A stretch of 64,000 bases of DNA, taken from positions 62,001 through 126,000 of the forward strand of contig JBKECK010000102.1 in the NCBI GenBank assembly GCA_047974625.1, given 5' to 3'. The notes below the pieces were generated by a model that had not been told where the DNA came from, did not search any database, and saw only the letters and a list, made by a program, of their open reading frames with translations. Numbering within the stretch: position 1 is the first letter of the stretch; every line of letters starts with the position of its first letter. This DNA comes from CADEDH01 sp047974625 (lineage in GTDB: Bacteria > Actinomycetota > Acidimicrobiia > Acidimicrobiales > SZUA-35). The translations under genes and the position numbers were made by a program. Positions 33,357-42,306 of the stretch are shown here, piece by piece.

Positions 33357-34351
33357 TAGCCGGCCACCTTGTCGACCACACCCTCCAGCGGTTCCCCCTT
33401 CCGGGCCCGCTCCAGGTTGCGGCAGAAGCGGGCCACGCTGCGCGGGGCCCGGTGCTGGCTGGCCCCGGCGGTGTGGGGGGTCATGGCCACATTGTCGAGC
33501 CGGAACAGGGGGTGGTCGGCGGGCAGGGGCTCGCCGGGGGCCACGTCGAGGGCGGCCCCGGCCAGGCGGCCCGATTCGAGGGCGGCGACGAGGGCGTCAC
33601 CGTCGATGATCTCCCCCCGGGTCACGTTCACCAGGTACGAGCCGGGCCGCATGGCGGCGAAGGTGGCGTCGTCGAACAGACGGTCGGTGTCCGGGGTGAG
33701 CGGGCAGCAGACGGCCACCACATCGGAGCGTTCCAACAGCTCGGGCAGGCGGTCGGTGGACCACACCTCCTCCACCCCGTGGGCAGCCGGCGACGGGTAC
33801 TCGTCGACGGCTAGGGTGTGCATCCCGAACGCCTCCGCCCGGCGGGCCATGGCCCGTCCGGTTCCCCCGAAACCGAGGACGCCCATGGTGAGGCCCTCCA
33901 ACTCGATCTCCTTCCTCCGCATGTCCACCCGGTGGGCCCAGGCGTCGGGACCGAGCCTGACCGCGGTGTGGATCTGGCGGGTGAGGGCCAACAGGAGACC
34001 GAACCCGGTGTCGGCCAGGTGGCCACCGACGAGACCCTTCTCGCCGGTGATGATCACGTCGGAGGCGACCAGGTCGGGGAAGAGGAGGGTGTCCATGCCC
34101 GAAGCGATGGCGTGGACCCAACGCAGCTTGGGGGCGGCGTCGTAGAGGCGACGGTCGATGAACCCGAGCACGATCTCGGTGTCGGCCGCCATCCCCGCCG
34201 CCTCCTTCATGCCGGGAGCGGCACGTACAGTGGAGCCGGCGGGGGCGGCGGCCTCGATGTCGGTCAGGTACTCGGGTTCGACCGTCAGCATCGTCAATCC
34301 GGGGATGACCAGGATGTCGGTGGGTTCGTCGAGGGTGAGGTAGGCGTCCAC
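33353..34351 (-). CDS. D-2-hydroxyacid dehydrogenase
   Basis: A 332-residue NAD(P)-dependent reductase. The nucleotide motif is LGFGGTGRA near 155. The catalytic triad is in the expected order: arginine in NVTRGEIIDGDAL, glutamate in DVAPGEPLP and histidine in TPHTAGAS. It is translationally coupled to the following ICDH/IPMDH-like enzyme. Substrate is unknown. Confidence 0.9.
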   Translation of the reverse strand: MDAYLTLDEPTDILVIPGLTMLTVEPEYLTDIEAAAPAGSTVRAAPGMKEAAGMAADTEIVLGFIDRRLYDAAPKLRWVHAIASGMDTLLFPDLVASDVIITGEKGLVGGHLADTGFGLLLALTRQIHTAVRLGPDAWAHRVDMRRKEIELEGLTMGVLGFGGTGRAMARRAEAFGMHTLAVDEYPSPAAHGVEEVWSTDRLPELLERSDVVAVCCPLTPDTDRLFDDATFAAMRPGSYLVNVTRGEIIDGDALVAALESGRLAGAALDVAPGEPLPADHPLFRLDNVAMTPHTAGASQHRAPRSVARFCRNLERARKGEPLEGVVDKVAGY

Positions 34352-34365
34352 CTTACGGACGCTAC

Positions 34366-34977
34366 TCAGGCCCCCGTTCGCAGGCCAGGTGAGGCCGGCC
34401 GGGCGTCGGCGGCCGGCTTACGGAGGGAGACCAGGCCGATCAGGGCGAGCACCAGGCTGATCCCGCTGGTCACGGTGCGGCTGATGTTGGCGATCTGCCA
34501 GCTCCCGGAGTAGTCGTCCCAGATCACCCGGGCCTCATCGATCGAGGCCGGCACCACGGTGTCGGCCAGATCGGCGTTCAGGGGCAGGTTGACCGCGGCG
34601 GTGAGGATCACGCCCCCCACCAGGTACACGGCCGAGGCGGCCAGGAACCAGGCGGCGGACCGGTTCGATCGGGTCAGCCAGGCGACGACCCCGGCGGCCG
34701 CCAACACCACCGGGGTGAGGAAGAAGGCGGGGAAGAACACCGGGTTGCGGACACTGGCGTTCATGGCCTGCATCGCCTCGATGGCGACCCGGGGATCGGC
34801 GTCGCCGAGTCCCCACATGGTGGAGCACACCCAGGCGTAGAAGAAGCCGAAGATGGCGGCCACGAACACGGTGGCCACGATCCCCACCACGGTCGCTGAC
34901 CGGGCGAGCCCGGAGCGGTCGGGGACGACGGAGGGACCGGAGGAAACGGAGGGAGCAGTGTTGACGATGGCGGGCAT
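34366..34977 (-). CDS. DUF1772 (anthrone oxygenase-like) membrane protein
   Basis: A 203-residue protein with four transmembrane helices. After helix 1 (VVGIVATVFVAAIFGFFYAW) comes the family-type segment AIEAMQAMN and RNPVFFPAFF; a polar loop with NLPLN precedes the last helix. DUF1772 members are integral membrane proteins, a few of them oxygenases. Function here is unknown. It starts 15 bases upstream of the dehydrogenase pair on the same strand but need not share the pathway. Confidence 0.8.
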   Translation of the reverse strand: MPAIVNTAPSVSSGPSVVPDRSGLARSATVVGIVATVFVAAIFGFFYAWVCSTMWGLGDADPRVAIEAMQAMNASVRNPVFFPAFFLTPVVLAAAGVVAWLTRSNRSAAWFLAASAVYLVGGVILTAAVNLPLNADLADTVVPASIDEARVIWDDYSGSWQIANISRTVTSGISLVLALIGLVSLRKPAADARPASPGLRTGA

Positions 34978-35119
34978 TGGGGTCTCCTGACCTTTGGGTT
35001 ATCGACTGGCTGGGTTAGCCGGTTCGTTGGTTCGAACGTACGGCGGCGGCCCCCACCGCCGGATCGACCAAACGTCGTTGCCTGGTCATCCCAAGGTCGA
35101 CGCCGCCTATCATCCGGCC

Positions 35120-36082
35120 ATGGTGACAACGGACACGATCGCCGCCGCCCGGCAGTGGGCCACGGAGGGCTGGGTCGTCGTCGACGAGCTGATACCGCGG
35201 CGCGAGGTCGAGGCGGTCCTGGCGGAACTGCCGGACGGTCACGCCGAACCGTCGACGGCCACCAACCCGTCCCGTCACGCCCGGTCCCGGACCACCGCTG
35301 GGCGCGCCACCACCGGTTCCGGCGCCGGTGATGGCGCTGGTGATGGTGAGGGTCCACGGTTCCGGTCCCGGCAGTTCTCGGGTACCGTCCTGTTCCCGAT
35401 CCCGGACGCCCCCAACCTCAACCACCTGTTCGTCCATCCCCGGCTCGTCGAGTTCGCCCGCGCCGCTCTGGGCGACGACGACATCCGCCTCTACCAGGCG
35501 CGCCTCTGGTCGAAGTACGCGGGTCGGGTCGACTACGCCCAACCCCACCATGTGGACCGCAACCACTCCCTCGTCCCCACCCGGAGCGAACCGGGGTTCT
35601 GGCACCTCGAGTGCTTCCTGTACCTGAACGACGTCGAGGCTGACACCGGCGCCCCCCGGCTGGTCCCCCGGGACAGGGTGGCCCCCTACGAGGGCCCGGA
35701 ACCCATCCGGCCCCCGGAAACCGCCCCCGAGCTGTACGAGCACGAGGTGGCCGCGGTCGGCCGGGCCGGGTCCCTGCTCGCGTACCGGTCCGACGTGTGG
35801 CATCGCGGGGTCGACCTGGAGCGCCCGGGCAGTGAACGGCACGTGGCCGTGGCCGCCTTCCGGCTCGCCGCCAACGAGTGGATCGGCTACGACAGCTTCC
35901 CGCCCCTGGCCGTCAACGCCGACTTCGCCCAGTTCGCGGGCCGGGCCACCCCGGACGAGCTGTCCCTGTTCGGGTTCCCCCGACCCGGACATCCGTACTG
36001 GACAGCGGCCACAGTCGCCGCCCTGGCCTCCCTCTACCCCGACCTGGACCGCACCCCGTGGGAGGCCGCCCTCGCTCCGTAA
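35120..36082 (+). CDS. Phytanoyl-CoA dioxygenase-family protein
   Basis: A 320-residue Fe(II)/2-oxoglutarate oxygenase. The facial triad is probably in QPHHVDRNHS (HxD) and the histidine of DVWHRGVDL; the final arginine lies near ERHVAVAAF. Residues 45-75 form a Gly/Thr/Arg-rich insertion not expected in the family, perhaps a disordered loop. The ATG at 35120 follows CATCCGGCC without a strong ribosome site. Substrate unknown. Confidence 0.82.
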   Translation: MVTTDTIAAARQWATEGWVVVDELIPRREVEAVLAELPDGHAEPSTATNPSRHARSRTTAGRATTGSGAGDGAGDGEGPRFRSRQFSGTVLFPIPDAPNLNHLFVHPRLVEFARAALGDDDIRLYQARLWSKYAGRVDYAQPHHVDRNHSLVPTRSEPGFWHLECFLYLNDVEADTGAPRLVPRDRVAPYEGPEPIRPPETAPELYEHEVAAVGRAGSLLAYRSDVWHRGVDLERPGSERHVAVAAFRLAANEWIGYDSFPPLAVNADFAQFAGRATPDELSLFGFPRPGHPYWTAATVAALASLYPDLDRTPWEAALAP

Positions 36083-36139
36083 CCAGCCCGCCCGCCGGGG
36101 GGCCGGTCACGGCAGGAGCCGGCGGCGGTCGGGGCGGGT

Positions 36140-37054
36140 TCAGCCCAGCTCGGCGCCGAGGGCACCGACCCGGAGCTCCCCTGAGCGGGTCTGCCCTCCC
36201 CGCTCGAGGAAGGCCTCCATCCGAGGCCGGGCCTCGGGACCGCGGAGGGTCAGGTCGACCCGGTAGGCCTCCTCGACGAGGCCGTCGTCGGGGTCAGACC
36301 CGTACACCGTGGCCGCCTTGGCCTGGGCGATGGCCTCGGCCGGGAACGAGGCGATCCGGGCGGCCAGGCGGTCTACGAAGGGGCCCAGCTCGTCGGCCGC
36401 CAACGCCCGGTTGAGCCAGCCCCACCGTTCCAAGGTGACGGCATCGACGTCGTCACCGCCGAGGACGATCTCCAGGGCCCGGCCCCGGCCTACCAGCTCC
36501 GGTAGGCGTCGGCAGCCGCCCCCGCCGGGCAGGATCCCGAGCGGGACCTCCATCTGGCACAGCACCGTGCGTCCCACGGCCCCGAACCGCATGTCGGCCC
36601 CGGCCGACAGCTCGGCGCCACCCCCACCCACCCGGCCGGCGATCTCGCAGATGGTCGCCTTCGGCGTGGTGCCGAGGAGCTCGCCAAGACGGTGGATGGC
36701 GTGGGGTTTGTCGGGTCGCTGCGCCGGACCGGACACGTCCACGGCCAGGATGGCGTTGACGTCGTAGTGGGCGATGAAGAACTCGGGGTTGGCGCTGCGG
36801 AGGACGACGGCCTTGATCGCCTCGGCCCCGTCAGCCCATTCGACCGCGGTCCGCAGCGACCGGAACAGGTCCGGGGTGAGCAGGTTGATGGGGGGCGAGT
36901 CGATCAGGATCACGGCCACCCCGTGGGCGGCGGTGACCGTCACCCCCGGCAGGTCGGCCGGGGGTGACGGCGACGACGCGCCCTCGGCCGGTTCGGATCG
37001 GTCAGACGTTGAGGCCATGGCCGCAGTCTCGTCCCCCGGGCGGGCCGGGCTCAA
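36140..37054 (-). CDS. Enoyl-CoA hydratase/isomerase-family protein
   Basis: A 304-residue crotonase-fold protein. The oxyanion-hole segment is AGRVGGGGAELSAGADMRFG, and MEVPLGILPGGGGCRRL supplies the acidic position and the GG turn. The first 12 residues depend on an ATG that overlaps the stop of the acyl-CoA ligase as ATGA; ATG 37018 is an alternative. Translational coupling to the ligase suggests activation and then hydration of a carboxylic acid. Confidence 0.87.
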   Translation of the reverse strand: MSPARPGDETAAMASTSDRSEPAEGASSPSPPADLPGVTVTAAHGVAVILIDSPPINLLTPDLFRSLRTAVEWADGAEAIKAVVLRSANPEFFIAHYDVNAILAVDVSGPAQRPDKPHAIHRLGELLGTTPKATICEIAGRVGGGGAELSAGADMRFGAVGRTVLCQMEVPLGILPGGGGCRRLPELVGRGRALEIVLGGDDVDAVTLERWGWLNRALAADELGPFVDRLAARIASFPAEAIAQAKAATVYGSDPDDGLVEEAYRVDLTLRGPEARPRMEAFLERGGQTRSGELRVGALGAELG

Positions 37055-38733
37055 CCGGGCCGGGTCGGTAGGGGGCCGGCGACCTCGTCGGCGGCCCGGG
37101 CCCGGAGCTCGCGTTTGAGGATCTTGCGGCCGTTGGGGCCGTCGACGCTGGGGAACTCGTCGACGGTGATGACCCGGGCCGGCACCTTGAGATCCGCGAT
37201 CCCGGCCGCGCAGTGGGCGATCAGGTCGGCTTCGGTGACGGTCGGGTCGCCCGACGGGTCGGCCAGGCGGACGAACGCCACCGCCACCTGACCCCGGTCC
37301 GGCACCTCGGCCCCGACCACCTGGGCCAGTTCGACCGCCGGGTGGCGTTCCAGCCGCTGCTCGATCTCGGCCGGATCCACCAGGAACCCCCGCAGGCGGA
37401 GACTGTCACCGAGACGGGCCAGGAACTCGAAGCCGCCGTCGCCGGTCAGGCGGCCGAGATCACCGGAGCGGAACCACCCGTCGGGGGTGAAGGCCCGGGC
37501 GGTGGCGTCGGGGTCGCCGAGGTAGCGGGTGAACACCTGACGGCCCCGGAAGCAGAGTTCACCGTCGACGCCCGTCCCCAGATCGATCCCGGTCTCGGGG
37601 TCGACTACCCGCACCTCCATCGTCGGATCGACCGGGACGCCCCCGGGCCGGGACCTCAACCCCACGTCCATCCCCGACGGCCAGCGGGTCACCAGGGCGA
37701 ACACCTCGGACATCCCGTAGACGCCACTGAGGCGGACCCCGAGCTCGTCCTCGGCCCGACGGGCTACGACCGGTCCGGCGTTGACGAAGTTGGCGAACGC
37801 CCCTTCCCGCCACGCCAAGCGTTCACCGGCCCGCAGGCGACCGGTGGCGAAGATGCGCAGGAGCATGTCGTCGGCGGCGAAATAGTGGGTAACGCCACCA
37901 GCCGAGAGGGCGTCGGCGGTGGCCTCGGCCACGAACCGCTGGTGGATCCGGGTGGTGGCCCGGGCGGCGACGGCGGCCATCAGGGCGCTGAACCCGAACG
38001 TGCCGCACAACGGCAGGTCGAGTAGGAGCCGGTCACCGGCCCCGAACCGGTAGGCGTCGGCGTCGGCCCGGGCGTGGATGATCGTGCCCCCGTGGTCGTG
38101 GACGGCGATCTTGGGCCGGCCAGTGGTGCCCGAGGTGGTGAAACCGATGAGCAGGTCGGCCTCTGAGGGCGGGGTCCCACCGCCCACCGGCCCGGGGTCA
38201 CCCCGGCCGAGCTCCTCCCACGACCGGACGGCCACGCCGAGTGACCGCCAACCCGCCGGCACCGCTCGGACCCGGCCAACAGGACCGGGGCCGGCGGGAT
38301 CGGCGGCGTCGGGTCCGGGCGGGTCGGTGACCACGACGACGGTCAGGTCGTCGGGCAGGGTGGCCGCCGCGGCGACGGCGGAGAAGTCGGTGCCGGCAAA
38401 CCCGTCCACGGTCACCAGCACCGCGGCCCGGGAGCGGGCCAGGATGTGGGTCAGCTCATCGGACCGGTAGCGGGTGTTGAGGCCCACCACGGGGGCGGCC
38501 ACCGCCGACGCGGCGGCCAGGGTCTCCAGGTACTCGATCCGGTTGGGGAGCCAGGCCACCACGGCCCGGTCCGGTCCGGCGCCCGCCGCCGCCAACGCGG
38601 CCGCCCGGCGCGGGGTGTCAGCCGCCAACCGGCCGGCGGTGAGGGTCCGCCGTCGACCGTCGCCCTCCTCCGCTACCACGTCGTCGGGACGATCGGCGGC
38701 CCATCGGTCCAGAACGGCGGTGAGGGTGGTCAC
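37051..38733 (-). CDS. Acyl-CoA synthetase (AMP-forming)
   Basis: A 560-residue ANL-superfamily ligase. The P-loop motif is TTSGTTGRPK, the adenylate motif is GVYGMSEVFAL, GWFRSGDLGRL marks the hinge aspartate, and the catalytic lysine is in GPNGRKILKREL. It forms acyl-CoA from a carboxylate. GTG 38733 is preferred; a TTG 18 bases upstream is possible. It is coupled to the downstream enoyl-CoA hydratase. Confidence 0.9.
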   Translation of the reverse strand: MTTLTAVLDRWAADRPDDVVAEEGDGRRRTLTAGRLAADTPRRAAALAAAGAGPDRAVVAWLPNRIEYLETLAAASAVAAPVVGLNTRYRSDELTHILARSRAAVLVTVDGFAGTDFSAVAAAATLPDDLTVVVVTDPPGPDAADPAGPGPVGRVRAVPAGWRSLGVAVRSWEELGRGDPGPVGGGTPPSEADLLIGFTTSGTTGRPKIAVHDHGGTIIHARADADAYRFGAGDRLLLDLPLCGTFGFSALMAAVAARATTRIHQRFVAEATADALSAGGVTHYFAADDMLLRIFATGRLRAGERLAWREGAFANFVNAGPVVARRAEDELGVRLSGVYGMSEVFALVTRWPSGMDVGLRSRPGGVPVDPTMEVRVVDPETGIDLGTGVDGELCFRGRQVFTRYLGDPDATARAFTPDGWFRSGDLGRLTGDGGFEFLARLGDSLRLRGFLVDPAEIEQRLERHPAVELAQVVGAEVPDRGQVAVAFVRLADPSGDPTVTEADLIAHCAAGIADLKVPARVITVDEFPSVDGPNGRKILKRELRARAADEVAGPLPTRPG

Positions 38734-38796
38734 GGACCAGAGGCTAGACAAGCCCCGGTTCCGGCGTCCCGTCCGGGCCCAGGCGGCCCGGGGCGG

Positions 38797-39873
38797 TCAC
38801 AGCCGGGGCAGGAGGTGGCCGGTGTTCTCGCCCTGCTCGTAGACCTCGCTGGCCGGGCCGACGATCAACGGATCAGGTTTGCCCACGAGCTCGTGGTTCT
38901 TGGCCGGATAGTCGAAGGCCGACAGCAGCACCCGCATGGCTTCGAGGCGGGCCCGCTTCTTGTCGTTCGACTTGATCACCGTCCACGGCGCGTCACCGGT
39001 GTCGGTGTAGAAGAACATGGCCTCCTTGGCCTCGGTGTAGGCGTCCCACTTGTCCAGGCTGGCCAGGTCGGTCGGTGACAGCTTCCATTGTTTCACCGGG
39101 TCGGTCCGCCGGGACGAGAACCGGGCCGCCTGCTCCTCGCGGCCCACCGAGAACCAGAGCTTGAACAACTCGATCCCGGATTGGACCAGCATCCGTTCGA
39201 AGTCCGGGCAGGACCGCATGAACTCGAGGTACTGGGCCGGGGTGCAGAACCCCATGACCCGCTCGACGCCGGCCCGGTTGTACCAGGACCGGTCGAACAG
39301 CACCATCTCCCCGGCGGTGGGGAGGTGGTAGACGTAGCGCTGGAAGTACCACTGGTTGCGTTCCACCTCGGTGGGCACGGCCAGGGCCACCACCCGGGCG
39401 CCGCGGGGGTTCATGTGTTCGGTGAACCGCTTGATGGAGCCGCCCTTCCCGGCCGCGTCACGGCCCTCGAACAGGACCACCACCTTGCGGCCCTCCTCCT
39501 TGATCCACCGCTGGAGTTTCAGCAGCTCGATCTGGAGGGCGTACTTGGTCTCCTCGTAGGCGACGCGCTTCAGCTTCTTGTCATACGGGTACCCGATCCG
39601 CCAGGGCGGCAGGTCACCGTCGGCCCCGATCTCGTCGTCGGTGTCGTCGTCGGAGTCGGAGTCGGAGTCGGCGGACCCCTGATCGATGAGATCGATCAGG
39701 TGTTCCTGGAGCTCCTCGATCTCGTCGAGGTCGAAGCCCTCGTCCTCCAACTCGACGGTCCGGGTCTGTGTCTCGGTGCCGGCGCCCACCGCCTCCTGCG
39801 GCACCTGCCCCTCGTGCGACACCTGCCCGTCCGACTGTTGGTCGACGGTCCCCGCTTCATGTTCCTCGGCCAT
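38797..39873 (-). CDS. ppk2: Polyphosphate kinase 2
   Basis: A 358-residue PPK2 that uses polyphosphate to phosphorylate nucleoside diphosphates or monophosphates. Walker A is GRDAAGKGG, the lid segment is ERNQWYFQRY, and Walker B is LFDRSWYNRAG. The single-domain architecture and GxDAAGKGG form fit class I. The first 90 residues are an acidic extension rich in Glu, Asp and Ser (DSDSDSDDDTDDE), which is not part of the catalytic domain. Confidence 0.95.
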   Translation of the reverse strand: MAEEHEAGTVDQQSDGQVSHEGQVPQEAVGAGTETQTRTVELEDEGFDLDEIEELQEHLIDLIDQGSADSDSDSDDDTDDEIGADGDLPPWRIGYPYDKKLKRVAYEETKYALQIELLKLQRWIKEEGRKVVVLFEGRDAAGKGGSIKRFTEHMNPRGARVVALAVPTEVERNQWYFQRYVYHLPTAGEMVLFDRSWYNRAGVERVMGFCTPAQYLEFMRSCPDFERMLVQSGIELFKLWFSVGREEQAARFSSRRTDPVKQWKLSPTDLASLDKWDAYTEAKEAMFFYTDTGDAPWTVIKSNDKKRARLEAMRVLLSAFDYPAKNHELVGKPDPLIVGPASEVYEQGENTGHLLPRL

Positions 39874-39981
39874 GGAACCGAGCCTAGGCAACGGTGCCAC
39901 TACTGGTCGATGCCCAATTGTCCAGACCAATCGGCGCGGGCCCGGCCGATGGACACCGGGCCGGCCCCGGATTCTGCCAGC

Positions 39982-41229
<1,248 letters not shown>

Positions 41230-41251
41230 GACCCCGCCCCGGTCGAGGGAA

Positions 41252-41419
41252 TCAGTCCAGCATGTCCGACAGGTAGCCGCCCTCGCCGAAACGCCGCTCG
41301 TTCGGGTTGCGGACCTTCCGGTCACGGTTCTTGACCGGGTACGAGCGGGCCCGGGTCAGGCCGGCCAGGAACACCATGGCGGTCAGGCACAGGGCGACGA
41401 TCACGGCCAACAGTTCCAT
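41252..41419 (-). CDS. Short single-pass membrane protein
   Basis: A 55-residue frame not recognised as any family. It begins MELLAVIVALCLTAMVFLAG, one transmembrane helix, then a basic cytoplasmic part (RARSYPVKNRDRKVRNPN) and an acidic end (GGYLSDMLD). Codon use (G/C at third positions) fits the neighbours, GGGGCT precedes the ATG, and it fills the gap between alr and the next gene on the opposite strand. Confidence 0.55.
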   Translation of the reverse strand: MELLAVIVALCLTAMVFLAGLTRARSYPVKNRDRKVRNPNERRFGEGGYLSDMLD

Positions 41420-41558
41420 AGCCCCATCGTGCCACGGCCCCGGCCCCGGGGACAGGGCCGGCCACGGTGGATAGGCCCGAACCGCGGGATTTCCGGATAC
41501 GGATTCCCGGATACGGCCGGCCCGTGCCCTGAAATCGGCCTCCGACTACGCTCCGGGC

Positions 41559-42101
41559 GTGGCGTTGAAGAGGATCACGTTCAGCCTGCGGGCGCCGTTG
41601 GGCGAAATCGGGGGCGAATGGGAGGTGGACCGGGCCGAGCAGGAAGCGGCGTGGGAGATGTACGTCGAGCTGTCGACCCGGATCTCGATCGCGCCGCTCG
41701 ACCCCGACGACGGCCTACTCCGGGAAGCCCTGACCAGTCTCTACACCCTGTTCGGCTCGACCCGCGACATCCTGCGACGATACGGACCCGCGGTGGCCAA
41801 GGTACCGACCACGGCCAGCCAGACCGGGCGCTACAGCTTCGGCTATCTGGCCACCTGGATCCTCAACGGCGCGGTACGGCCGCTGTTGGCCCGTTGGCAC
41901 CCCCTGCTCGACGAATGGGAGGTCGGCCGTCCCGACGGGGTGTCCCGCCGGGCCCACGAGCGGGCCTGGGAGCGCCACGATGAGCTCCGGGCCGCCATCG
42001 AGGAGGTCCGCACGGTGCTGCTGGCCTACGCCTGGATCCTGGCCGAGGCCTGCGACGCCCCCGCCATGATGGTGGCCAACGCCCAGATCCACCAGGATTG
42101 A
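41559..42101 (+). CDS. Protein of unknown function upstream of the TIR-NLR gene
   Basis: A 180-residue, mainly helical soluble protein I do not recognise. It contains many tryptophans (ATWILNGAVRPLLARWHPLL, AHERAWERHDELRAAIEEV). The C-terminal helix bundle could mediate protein contacts. It precedes the TIR-NB-ARC-WD40 gene by 205 bases on the same strand, so it may be part of the same module. The 3' end is inside a tandem repeat. Confidence 0.6.
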   Translation: MALKRITFSLRAPLGEIGGEWEVDRAEQEAAWEMYVELSTRISIAPLDPDDGLLREALTSLYTLFGSTRDILRRYGPAVAKVPTTASQTGRYSFGYLATWILNGAVRPLLARWHPLLDEWEVGRPDGVSRRAHERAWERHDELRAAIEEVRTVLLAYAWILAEACDAPAMMVANAQIHQD

Positions 42102-42140
42102 CCGTCCACCAGGATTGACCGTCCACCGGGATTGACCGTC
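42086..42140. repeat. Three 17-bp tandem repeats over a stop codon
   Basis: CCACCAGGATTGACCGT occurs three times (one G/A difference), with a degenerate fourth trace. Each copy carries TGA, and because 17 is not a multiple of three, successive copies place TGA in different frames. The stop of the 180-residue protein is in the first copy. The rest of the 42102-42306 gap shows no gene. Confidence 0.85.
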
Positions 42141-42306
42141 CAGCCCACGGACCGTCCGCCCCCCGCCGGCGGCGCCCCAACGGCTCATTGGCTCCGGATC
42201 GACCATGTGAGCGATCATGGCCCGAGCATGACCAGCCGACCGGGGACCGGTTGGTAGGGTCGACGGCAATCGGCACACCCGCCTACGCAGCCGCCGAGGT
42301 CGGTTC

